A DNA stretch of 64,000 bases from Leucothrix arctica (lineage in GTDB: Bacteria; Pseudomonadota; Gammaproteobacteria; Thiotrichales; Thiotrichaceae). The stretch covers positions 434,001-498,000 of the forward strand of contig NZ_QGKL01000042.1 in assembly GCF_003172895.1 (NCBI RefSeq), given 5' to 3'. Shown piece after piece: positions 57,090 to 64,000 of the stretch (positions within the stretch are counted from its first letter, which is position 1; each line of letters starts with the position of its first letter). The notes under the pieces were generated by a model, which worked only from the letters and a program-made list of their open reading frames with translations, did not search any database and was not told where the DNA came from. The translations under genes were made by a program, and so were the position numbers.

Positions 57090-58321
57090 GATTTGTTCGA
57101 TTGATCCTTAGAATAAAACTGACACACTACATCGAGTATGTCGAAGGCAAGTTGTTGCTTGCTGGTTTCAGGCAATGATATGTGATCACCACCGTCGGTT
57201 AAAATGTCGACCTGATTACTATCTTTATCAAAGCCTTTACCACCGCCAACTTGATTCGCAACAATCATATTTAACTGTTTGCGCTTAAGTTTGCCCATCG
57301 CGTACTCAATGACGTCATTGGTTTCTGCGGCAAAGCCTACGGTAAATAGGTCAGGGTTCGCTTTACTGGTTGTCGCTAAAATATCTGGGTTTTGCTCAAG
57401 CTCTAAATGTAATGAAGAACCTTGCTTTTTCATCTTTTTAGTCGCGACTTCTTTTAAGCGATAGTCTGCAACGGCAGCTGCCGATATAAATATAGTACTT
57501 TTTGACGCTTCTGCACTGACTGCTTTAAGCATCTCTTCAGCCGTTTCAACACGAATACATGAAATTTGGTCGGGGCAATCCAAATTCGTCGGGCCTGATA
57601 CTAAAACAACATCAGCACCCATTTTCTGAGCGGCTTCTGCAATAGCGTATCCCATCTTACCTGAACTGCGGTTTGTAAGGTAACGTACAGGGTCAAGCGG
57701 TTCGCGAGTAGGGCCAGCGGTAATAAGGACTTGATGACCAGCAAGTTTTTGATCCAACTGTTTGTTTTCACTATTGCTAGTAAAATGCGTTGTAACCGCT
57801 TCAAATATTGCTTGTGGCTCCAGCATACGACCATAACCCACATCACCACAGGCTTGTTCACCCGCAGCAGGTCCTAATAAGCTATGACGTGACGCTAGTT
57901 TAGAAACATTTTCTTGGGTAGCAGGGTGAGCCCACATTTGTTGATTCATTGCAGGTGCAATCAGTAAGTCAGCTTTACTTGCTAGGACGACCGTCGTTAA
58001 CAAGTTATCAGCCATACCTACGACAAGTTTTGCCATCGTATTGGCCGTTGCAGGTGCAATCACGATGACATCAGCCCAACGAGCTAACTCGATATGACCC
58101 ATGCCAGCCTCAGCTTCAGGGTCTAATAGTCCGGTATGAACAATGTTCCCCGATAAGGCCTGCATGGTTAATGGTGTAATAAACTCACACGCACCAGCAG
58201 TCATACAGACTCTGACATTGGCCTCGGCCTTTTTAAATAAGCGGACTAATTCGGCAGTTTTATAAGCAGCTATTCCACCACTTATCCCAACAAGTATGTT
58301 TTTATTAGTGAGTATGTTCAT
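57086..58321 (-). CDS. coaBC: bifunctional phosphopantothenoylcysteine decarboxylase/synthetase
   Basis: A 411-aa bifunctional coenzyme A enzyme, from ATG 58321 (an ATG 14 codons upstream is in frame but overlaps the divergent radC). The CoaC half has [32 protein letters not shown] and PAMNQQMW. The CoaB half (from about residue 195) has [20 protein letters not shown] and AAVADYR. Divergent from radC across 35 nt. Confidence 0.95.
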   Translation of the reverse strand: MNILTNKNILVGISGGIAAYKTAELVRLFKKAEANVRVCMTAGACEFITPLTMQALSGNIVHTGLLDPEAEAGMGHIELARWADVIVIAPATANTMAKLVVGMADNLLTTVVLASKADLLIAPAMNQQMWAHPATQENVSKLASRHSLLGPAAGEQACGDVGYGRMLEPQAIFEAVTTHFTSNSENKQLDQKLAGHQVLITAGPTREPLDPVRYLTNRSSGKMGYAIAEAAQKMGADVVLVSGPTNLDCPDQISCIRVETAEEMLKAVSAEASKSTIFISAAAVADYRLKEVATKKMKKQGSSLHLELEQNPDILATTSKANPDLFTVGFAAETNDVIEYAMGKLKRKQLNMIVANQVGGGKGFDKDSNQVDILTDGGDHISLPETSKQQLAFDILDVVCQFYSKDQSNKS

Positions 58322-58356
58322 ACTGCCATGATAACAAAAATAAGTAGGATAACTCC

Positions 58357-59028
58357 ATGGCAATTACCGACTGGGCTGTAGAAGACCGTCCCCGAGAAAA
58401 ACTACTGGCCCGAGGCCCTGAGTCTTTATCTGACTCTGAGTTGCTAGCAATCTTCTTGCGAACTGGGATCAAGGGTAAAACAGCCGTCGATTTAGCAAGA
58501 GACATTTTAGATGATGCAGGTGGTTTAAGAGAGTTACTATCATCAAGTGAAAGTCAGTTTTGCGAAAGCAAAGGACTCGGACAAGCTAAATACGTACAAC
58601 TAAAGGCGGTGGTTGAAATGAGTCGCCGCTATCTCGAAGAAGATATAAAGCGCGGAGATGCATTAACTGACGTGAGTTCTGTACGGCAGTACCTGCAACA
58701 CCGACTCCGTAGCTACCCCTATGAAGTCTTTGCCTGCTTGTTTTTAGATAACAAACACCGTGTGATTGAATACGAAGAGTTATTTCGCGGAACAATCGAT
58801 AGCGCGAGTGTTCACCCTAGAGAAGTGATTCGTCGGACGATTCACCACAATGCTGCGGCAGTGATATTCGCTCATAATCATCCGAGTGGTGTTGCTGAGC
58901 CTAGTCAAGCTGATCATCGCATTACTGATAAATTGAAAGAAGCGCTGAGCATGCTTGATGTCAGGGTACTTGATCACATCATAGTAGGCGACGAAGTAGT
59001 GTCATTCGCTGAACGAGGCTACTTGTAA
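58357..59028 (+). CDS. radC: RadC-family JAMM domain protein
   Basis: A 223-aa protein with an N-terminal helix-hairpin-helix part ([20 protein letters not shown]) and the JAMM metal motif HNHPSG followed by SQADHRIT. Length is normal. RadC was named for repair, but its role is unclear; related proteins process DNA. Divergent from coaBC as in many genomes. Confidence 0.95.
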   Translation: MAITDWAVEDRPREKLLARGPESLSDSELLAIFLRTGIKGKTAVDLARDILDDAGGLRELLSSSESQFCESKGLGQAKYVQLKAVVEMSRRYLEEDIKRGDALTDVSSVRQYLQHRLRSYPYEVFACLFLDNKHRVIEYEELFRGTIDSASVHPREVIRRTIHHNAAAVIFAHNHPSGVAEPSQADHRITDKLKEALSMLDVRVLDHIIVGDEVVSFAERGYL

Positions 59029-59048
59029 AGCGCTTGTAATATCTATAC

Positions 59049-59088
59049 AAAAAAGGCCGCTTAATCGGAAGATTAGCGGCCTTTTTTT
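59049..59088. terminator. bidirectional terminator between radC and bamD
   Basis: AAAAGGCCGC-T-TAATC pairs with GATTA-GCGGCC followed by seven T, with one bulged T and a GGAA loop; A runs on the other side make it work in both directions. It lies between convergent radC and bamD. Confidence 0.88.
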
Positions 59089-59107
59089 ATACTCTATTTA
59101 GTTACAC

Positions 59108-59896
59108 TTAGTAGCTGCAACCAAACTTAGTATTTTCAGGGAAGTTAAGCTGAATAATACGCATCGTATCGCTTGCTAGCTTCTCACGCTTTAACGCACG
59201 AGCCGCACAAACCTTAACTTTCAAAGCATCCAAGATCGCTGGTGTGCCTTGATGATGTTTGATTGTGTACTCTGCACGGTTATAAGCAGCAAGGTAAGCA
59301 CCACGCTTCATATAGTGCTTAGCAACATTCGCTTCACTTTCACCCAAACTATTTCGTAAGTAACCCATACGCTTAGCAGCATCTGGTGCGTACTTACTGT
59401 CAGCATGGCGTGTTAGTAGTTTTTGGAAGTCATGGAACGCTTCCTTTTTACGAACAGCGTCTAAGTCAGAGAAGCTACGAGGGAAAACTTTGTCTAAAAT
59501 GCTTCCACCACGGTTAAAGTTGACTAAGCCACGAAGATAAAGCGCATAATCTGTACGGGCACTACGGGGGTACATACGTGAGAAACGATCAATTGTATCT
59601 AGCGCAGTATCAGGCTCATCAAACTTGTAATAAGCATAAGCCGATTCAATCATTGCTTGCTCTGCAAACTTACCCAAAGGATAACGAGCTTCAAGTGTTT
59701 CAAAGTTTTTAATGGCTTCTTCGTACTGACCACTTGCCGAATTCGCACGTCCTTTTTTCAATAAAGACTCAGCGCTTTCGTTTGTTTCCACAGCAGCGGT
59801 CTTAGTTGTATCTTTTTCAGCCTTCTGACTCAACATAGAACATGCACTTAGGCTTATGGCCAAAGATGCGACTGCTAATAGTTTCCATCGTTTCAT
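59108..59896 (-). CDS. bamD: outer membrane protein assembly factor BamD
   Basis: A 262-aa lipoprotein from ATG 59896 (an upstream in-frame ATG 33 codons away would add an untypical lead). The lipobox is LSAC and five TPR-like repeats follow (ESLLKKGRANSASGQYEEAI, DTALDTIDRFSRMYPRS). BamD is the essential TPR lipoprotein of the BAM complex. It is divergent from rluD, as in many gamma-proteobacteria. Confidence 0.95.
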   Translation of the reverse strand: MKRWKLLAVASLAISLSACSMLSQKAEKDTTKTAAVETNESAESLLKKGRANSASGQYEEAIKNFETLEARYPLGKFAEQAMIESAYAYYKFDEPDTALDTIDRFSRMYPRSARTDYALYLRGLVNFNRGGSILDKVFPRSFSDLDAVRKKEAFHDFQKLLTRHADSKYAPDAAKRMGYLRNSLGESEANVAKHYMKRGAYLAAYNRAEYTIKHHQGTPAILDALKVKVCAARALKREKLASDTMRIIQLNFPENTKFGCSY

Positions 59897-60075
59897 AGTT
59901 CTGTGACTCTTAATTATGATTATTGGTGGGAACATGCTTAAAAATCGTGATTGCATAGCCCCTGTCAACTTGTAATTAATAATTATACACCGCAAGTGAA
60001 CCGAATTACGACATGCAGCGGATGATATACCGTATAATCCCTATCATTAAATAGCAAAGTGATTATAGAGCATCA

Positions 60076-61038
60076 ATGTCAGACGTGGAAATTTTTGAAT
60101 ATACCGTACCCGAAGCTTGTTTCAACCAGCGTGTTGACAAGATTTTAGGGGAACTCTGTAATGAGTATTCTCGTAGCCAGCTACAAAAATGGTTGAAAGC
60201 CGGCGACATCTTAGTCGATGGAAAAGTACTTGCGCCTAAAGAAAAGCTTAAAGGTGGCGAGCACATCATCGTTCGAACAACCCCAATCCAACGTTCAGAC
60301 TTTGAGCCTGAAAATATAACATTGGATATCCGTTACGAAGATGAATATTTATTAATTCTCAACAAACCAGCAGGTTTAGTTGTTCACCCAGCGGCAGGTA
60401 ACTGGAGTGGGACATTAATGAATGGGCTTTTAGCGCATAACGACACTCAAAATGAGTTGCCGCGTGCCGGTATCGTTCATCGCTTGGATAAAGACACCAC
60501 TGGCTTGATGATGGTTGCAAAAGACTTGCGCGCACACAACGCACTCGTTGAAGCACTTCAAGCGCGTGAGATCAGTCGTGAATACCAAGCTTTAGTATGT
60601 GGCGAGTTGATTGCTGGTTCGACCATTGAAGGCTTTATGGGTCGCCATCCTCGTGAACGTAAAAAAATGGCTGTTTTAAATGATGGTGGCAAGTGGGCAG
60701 TCACGCACTACCGTATTGAACAACGCATGGTTAAGCACGCTTTATTACGAGTTCACTTAGAAACAGGTCGTACTCATCAGATTCGTGTGCACATGGCATC
60801 TATTCACCGTCCTTTAGTGGGTGATAAGACTTATGGTGGACGGTTACGTATCCCAAGCGGCTTGAGTCAAGAAAAGTGTGATGCACTTAGAAAGTTCCCA
60901 CGACAAGCACTTCATGCTGCAAAGCTGACACTTAACCACCCAATTACAGGTGAAGAATTAAGTGTCGAATGTGAAATGCCAGATGACATGAAAGAACTTT
61001 TAGCTATTCTGTCTAAGCCAGAAGAACAAGAAGCTTAA
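60076..61038 (+). CDS. rluD: 23S rRNA pseudouridine synthase RluD
   Basis: A 320-aa pseudouridine synthase. The S4 RNA-binding domain (residues about 15-75) is followed by the RsuA/RluA catalytic domain with IVHRLDKDTTGLM. It forms pseudouridines 1911/1915/1917 in 23S rRNA. A PgeF gene follows after 3 nt. Confidence 0.96.
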   Translation: MSDVEIFEYTVPEACFNQRVDKILGELCNEYSRSQLQKWLKAGDILVDGKVLAPKEKLKGGEHIIVRTTPIQRSDFEPENITLDIRYEDEYLLILNKPAGLVVHPAAGNWSGTLMNGLLAHNDTQNELPRAGIVHRLDKDTTGLMMVAKDLRAHNALVEALQAREISREYQALVCGELIAGSTIEGFMGRHPRERKKMAVLNDGGKWAVTHYRIEQRMVKHALLRVHLETGRTHQIRVHMASIHRPLVGDKTYGGRLRIPSGLSQEKCDALRKFPRQALHAAKLTLNHPITGEELSVECEMPDDMKELLAILSKPEEQEA

Positions 61039-61041
61039 AGC

Positions 61042-61785
61042 ATGAGTAGAAGTGCTTTCATTTATCCTGATTGGCCTGCACCTGATAATATTAAAGCAGT
61101 AATGACAACCCGTCATGGTGGCGTTAGCTTGCCACCATTCGACGGTCTAAATTTAGGGGATCATGTTGATGATGACCCCGAAGCCGTCCAAACAAACCGC
61201 AAGCAACTCGCAGTCGACCTATCTCTACCGCAACAGCCAGCTTGGCTAAGCCAAGTCCATGGCATTAACGTTGCCAGCTGCAGCAGTGCGAAAAGCACTG
61301 ACGTAGCCGATGCAATAGTAGGCAAACACCAAAACGATGTCTGTAGCATCATGACCGCCGATTGTCTGCCGGTGCTATTTTGCGACAAGCAAGGCACCGT
61401 AATTGCGGCAGCACATGCTGGCTGGCGTGGTTTGGCGTCTGGTGTATTAGAAGCAACCATTGCAGAAATGACCAGTAAACCTCAAGACATCCTGATATGG
61501 ATGGGTGCAGCTATTGGGCCAGATGCTTTTGAAGTGGGTAGTGAAGTAAGAGACGTTTTTATCGCTCAACACTCAGAGTCTACAGAAGCCTTTAAAGCAC
61601 AAGCAAGCGGAAAGTGGCTAGCGGATATCTATAAGTTAGCGCTAATACGCTTTAAGCACTCTAAGATACCAGTAGAAAATGTATACGGGGGAGGTCGCTG
61701 CACCTACAGTGAGGATACAGAGTTTTATTCCTACCGGCGCGAGTCTCGAACCGGTAGGATGGCTTCGTTAATCTGGCGTACTTAG
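61042..61785 (+). CDS. pgeF: PgeF (YfiH) laccase-fold protein
   Basis: A 247-aa YfiH-family protein (polyphenol oxidase/purine nucleoside phosphorylase fold). MTTRHGGVSLPPFDGLNLG, SQVHG, TADCLPVLFCD, HAGWRGLASGVLE and GAAIGPDAFEVG are the family motifs, including the metal ligands. E. coli YfiH is proposed to edit peptidoglycan precursors. Same strand as rluD, the usual pairing. Confidence 0.92.
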   Translation: MSRSAFIYPDWPAPDNIKAVMTTRHGGVSLPPFDGLNLGDHVDDDPEAVQTNRKQLAVDLSLPQQPAWLSQVHGINVASCSSAKSTDVADAIVGKHQNDVCSIMTADCLPVLFCDKQGTVIAAAHAGWRGLASGVLEATIAEMTSKPQDILIWMGAAIGPDAFEVGSEVRDVFIAQHSESTEAFKAQASGKWLADIYKLALIRFKHSKIPVENVYGGGRCTYSEDTEFYSYRRESRTGRMASLIWRT

Positions 61786-61792
61786 CCAGTTA

Positions 61793-62236
61793 TTAGTTAG
61801 CGATTTGTCTTTCTTTAATTTCTTGAGTTGCTTTACAGTCAATGCAAAGCTCAGCCGTTGGGCGAACTTCAAGACGTTGTAAGCCAATCTCAATACCGCA
61901 AGCGTCACAGAAGCCATAGTCATCAGCATCTACGCGAGCAATAGTCTTTTCAATTTTTCTGATAAGTTTACGTTCACGATCACGTGCGCGTAGTTCAAGA
62001 GTGAACTCTTCTTCTTGTGTAGCTCTATCAGCAGGGTCGGAGAAGTTGCTAGCATCTTCTTGCATGTGACCTACAGTACGATTCACTTCCTGGACTAAAG
62101 ACTCACTCCACTTGGCTAAAATAGCTCTAAAGTGTGCTAGTTGGTCATCATTCATGTATTCCTCACCTTCGGTGGAAACATATGGCTCGATGCCGTCAAC
62201 GGGAAGTGCAGATTTGCGAGTAATTTGTGCTGTCAT
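61793..62236 (-). CDS. dksA: RNA polymerase-binding transcription factor DksA
   Basis: A 147-aa DksA from ATG 62236 (an ATG four codons upstream is less typical). A coiled-coil N-terminal part holds the key acidic SNFSDPADRATQEEE tip, and the four-Cys zinc finger is CDACGIEIG...LCIDCK. With ppGpp it tunes rRNA and amino-acid promoters. It sits before the tRNA array, which such regulation would affect. Confidence 0.94.
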   Translation of the reverse strand: MTAQITRKSALPVDGIEPYVSTEGEEYMNDDQLAHFRAILAKWSESLVQEVNRTVGHMQEDASNFSDPADRATQEEEFTLELRARDRERKLIRKIEKTIARVDADDYGFCDACGIEIGLQRLEVRPTAELCIDCKATQEIKERQIAN

Positions 62237-62715
62237 TGCTAAATCCATCTAAGAGTATTGAAGGGGTACTTTATAAACTTTATTGTCCCTTGTAACCTTC
62301 ATCTAAAAAGCCGATAAAAGGCGCGGGGATTATAGCTTATTTTCTTACCACGTAAAGCTTTGATTACTGTGATATTAATTATTGCGATTAAAATCCATTA
62401 ATTTTGTATCACTAACCTAACCATAAAAATCTCAATATGTTCAAAATATTATCAATGGTCTAATAAAACACCATAACGAATATTTGTGTTAACGAACTGA
62501 GTTATTTTGATAAACGACATAGTTGTACTGCTCAATGGCAATTAAAACCACACCAAGAAAGTCATATGAGCGGATTATATTTAAAGTTACTCATATAAGT
62601 ATGACGGGACTCATTTTGACCCGATAGCACCTTAGTGTCACTAACGCTCATTAAAGTTCCAAGATGTGATTTTTATGTTCAACCGAATCTTTTTTAAAAA
62701 AAGTAATATGAGCAG
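62237..62715. other. AT-rich non-coding region between dksA and the tRNA array
   Basis: About 480 bp with no convincing gene. It contains the dksA promoter region near its left end and the tRNA promoter at its right end. I see nothing else of note. Confidence 0.5.
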
Positions 62716-62744
62716 TTGACAGAGTAGGGATGCATTCGTAATAT
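62716..62744 (+). promoter_or_regulatory. strong promoter of the tRNA array
   Basis: TTGACA (62716-62721, perfect -35) and TAATAT (62739-62744) are 17 nt apart. The start would fall near 62751, seven nt before the first tRNA, with C-rich bases just after the -10. That is a stable-RNA pattern of the kind controlled by DksA/ppGpp. Confidence 0.75.
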
Positions 62745-62757
62745 ACGCCACCTCGAC

Positions 62758-62832
62758 GCGGGAATAGCTCAGTGGTAGAGCACAACCTTGCCAAGGTTGG
62801 GGTCGCGAGTTCGAATCTCGTTTCCCGCTCCA
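62758..62832 (+). tRNA. tRNA-Gly (GCC)
   Basis: A full cloverleaf reads out: acceptor GCGGGAA with TTCCCGC, anticodon loop TTGCCAA (anticodon GCC at 62790-62792), T-loop GTTCGAATC, encoded CCA. Identical to the next tRNA-Gly at 62920. Confidence 0.97.
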
Positions 62833-62919
62833 GAGATGATAGGTTTTATGATTTACTTTGAGTTACCACACATAGTAGATACGTATTACAAGAATATATA
62901 TATACCACGTAGTACAGTT

Positions 62920-62994
62920 GCGGGAATAGCTCAGTGGTAGAGCACAACCTTGCCAAGGTTGGGGTCGCGAGTTCGAATCTCGTTTCCCGCTCCA
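62920..62994 (+). tRNA. tRNA-Gly (GCC)
   Basis: Identical 75-nt copy of the first tRNA-Gly. Anticodon GCC at 62952-62954, encoded CCA. Lies 87 nt downstream of the first. Confidence 0.97.
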
Positions 62995-63022
62995 AATTTA
63001 TATCTTTGTTAGGAAGTTTTTT

Positions 63023-63096
63023 GGCTGGATGACAGAGTGGTGATGTAGCGGATTGCAAATCCGTCAACCCCGGTTCGATTCCGGGTCTAGCCTCCA
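63023..63096 (+). tRNA. tRNA-Cys (GCA)
   Basis: Acceptor GGCTGGA pairs with TCTAGCC (one G-T), anticodon loop TTGCAAA gives GCA at 63055-63057, T-arm CCGGTTCGATTCCGG, encoded CCA. Confidence 0.96.
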
Positions 63097-63125
63097 CATA
63101 TAGAGATATTAATTGTATGTCACCT

Positions 63126-63212
63126 GCCCTGGTGGCGAAATTGGTAGACGCAAGGGACTTAAAATCCCTCGCCTTAACGGGCGTGCCGGTTCGATTCCGG
63201 CCCAGGGCACCA
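63126..63212 (+). tRNA. tRNA-Leu (TAA)
   Basis: An 87-nt type II tRNA. Acceptor GCCCTGG with CCAGGGC, anticodon loop CTTAAAA (TAA at 63160-63162), long variable arm CGCCTTAACGGGCG, T-arm GCCGGTTCGATTCCGGC, CCA. Confidence 0.97.
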
Positions 63213-63316
63213 TATTTAGTATGTAGTTCATATACATACGATTTTGTAGAATTCTAATTGATTCCTATTTGGAATAAAATAAGAGTTCTACAGAATAAAT
63301 ACCACGTTTTTTTGTT

Positions 63317-63391
63317 GCGGGAATAGCTCAGTGGTAGAGCATAACCTTGCCAAGGTTGGGGTCGGGAGTTCGAATCTCCTTTCCCGCTCCA
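63317..63391 (+). tRNA. tRNA-Gly (GCC), variant
   Basis: Like the first two but with base changes, including the T-stem (GGGAGTTCGAATCTCC) and AGCATAACC in the D/anticodon junction. Anticodon GCC at 63349-63351; CCA encoded. Confidence 0.96.
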
Positions 63392-63505
63392 TTCTTAATA
63401 AATAATCATATTTCAACAAAACTTGCTTCTGTAGTCTTTACTATAGAGATTTTTTATTGCATATGATTTGACTTAAGTCAGTTTCAAATACCATGTTTTT
63501 TTGTT

Positions 63506-63580
63506 GCGGGAATAGCTCAGTGGTAGAGCACAACCTTGCCAAGGTTGGGGTCGGGAGTTCGAATCTCCTTTCCCGCTCCA
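63506..63580 (+). tRNA. tRNA-Gly (GCC), variant
   Basis: Shares the altered T-stem of the third Gly copy but has AGCACAACC. Anticodon GCC at 63538-63540. The flanking bases before both late copies (TACCACGTTTTTTTGTT and TACCATGTTTTTTTGTT) are nearly identical, indicating tandem duplication. Confidence 0.96.
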
Positions 63581-63944
63581 AGTTCTTTAGCCTCTTTCGT
63601 AGGCTAATTATCCAATATCATGCTAAATTCAATTTTTAATCTCTGCTAAATATCTTCTCAGTTTTACATAATTAGTCTGCCTGCCTGTTCCTTCTTCAAA
63701 CACACTTTATTTGTTATTCCTTTTGGTTAACTCTACTCATTCTAGTTTTGGCTACCTCTAACTCCTTCATTCATAGCACTGCCAACAATCCTCAAAACTT
63801 ACACAAATCATTCACTTCTTAAGCCAGATCACTACATACCTAAGTACTTCCCACACAAAATTACGTATAACACCGAATGGTTTATTAGCTCTGTATCATC
63901 GATTATCAAGTTATTGATTAATAATTTTATGATGGAGAGTTCTC
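63581..63944. other. AT-rich region between tRNA array and next gene
   Basis: About 360 bp with no convincing gene. T-rich stretches lie just after the last tRNA, without a strong hairpin that I can pair. Probably the end of the tRNA transcript and the upstream region of the last gene. Confidence 0.45.
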
Positions 63945-64000
63945 GTGAGTACAAAAAAACCAAACAAAGACTTTAAAAATGCGTATCAAGAGTTGGTTGA
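63945..64000 (+). CDS. start of an unidentified gene, cut by the window edge
   Basis: GTG 63945 opens VSTKKPNKDFKNAYQELV and runs off the edge. GGAGAG lies 8-12 nt upstream. The basic start and AYQELV are reminiscent of small zinc-ribbon DUF1451 (YbeL-like) proteins, but 18 residues are too few to say. Confidence 0.4.
   Translation, partial: MSTKKPNKDFKNAYQELV

Noticed and set aside
62846-63097. 83-codon minus-strand frame across the tRNA genes
   Set aside because: It is antisense to tRNA-Gly and tRNA-Cys genes; conserved tRNA sequence gives spurious frames often mis-annotated as proteins.

Overview
The window looks like a piece of chromosome from a mesophilic, probably marine or aquatic, sulfur-metabolising gammaproteobacterium with moderate GC content. 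The evidence is the gene content: bamD-rluD-pgeF, dksA, hflD-mnmA, radC/coaBC-dut-algC-argB, an IvbL-type ilvBN attenuator, a GlyGly-CTERM protein and an extended sulfide-oxidation locus. The affiliation is an inference; there is no rRNA marker in the window.

Layout. 1-841: the end of a minus-strand peptide-type ABC transporter operon (permease cut by the window edge). 1399-8052: a YchJ protein, then an attenuated ilvBN operon (leader peptide, antiterminator and terminator all visible), a DMT exporter, a LeuE-type leucine exporter, a Bcr/CflA drug exporter and MtfA. 8187-14185: a sulfur cluster running in one direction, with persulfide dioxygenase, a DUF442-SQR fusion flavoprotein, a SulP permease, two half-size YeeE/YedE proteins and a TauE/SafE exporter. 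Together they suggest sulfide capture, persulfide oxidation, and sulfite/sulfate/thiosulfate movement.

14177-23887 is the most interesting region. An MksF-MksE-MksB (SMC/condensin-like) operon without the MksG/JetD nuclease lies directly downstream of a very AT-rich three-gene operon. That operon encodes a 1149-aa GHKL histidine kinase with a long helical N-terminus, a stand-alone receiver protein, and a receiver fused to an alpha/beta-hydrolase with a hydrophobic tail. Its order, overlaps and architecture match the Detocs anti-phage two-component system (DtcA-DtcB-DtcC), but the usual nucleosidase effector is replaced by a serine hydrolase. The other side is flanked by a truncated YdiJ-like oxidoreductase, a lone methyltransferase, a short H-NS-like protein and a duplicated gene start, which fits an accessory insertion hot spot.

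26112-45909: mixed functions. These are a GlyGly-CTERM secreted protein, bestrophin, CysK, a YHYH protein plus sulfatase, YaeQ, a LysR regulator, a Sir2 deacylase, a VWA protein divergent from an OmpR-type two-component pair, a diguanylate cyclase coupled to a molybdopterin-fold protein, GltX and an S41 peptidase lipoprotein. 45913-62236: conserved housekeeping genes (hflD, mnmA, mnmH, creD, grxD, dsbB, argB, algC-type mutase, dut, coaBC, radC, bamD, rluD, pgeF, dksA). 62758-63580: an array of six tRNA genes (Gly, Gly, Cys, Leu, Gly, Gly) behind a strong promoter. A partial gene enters at the right edge.
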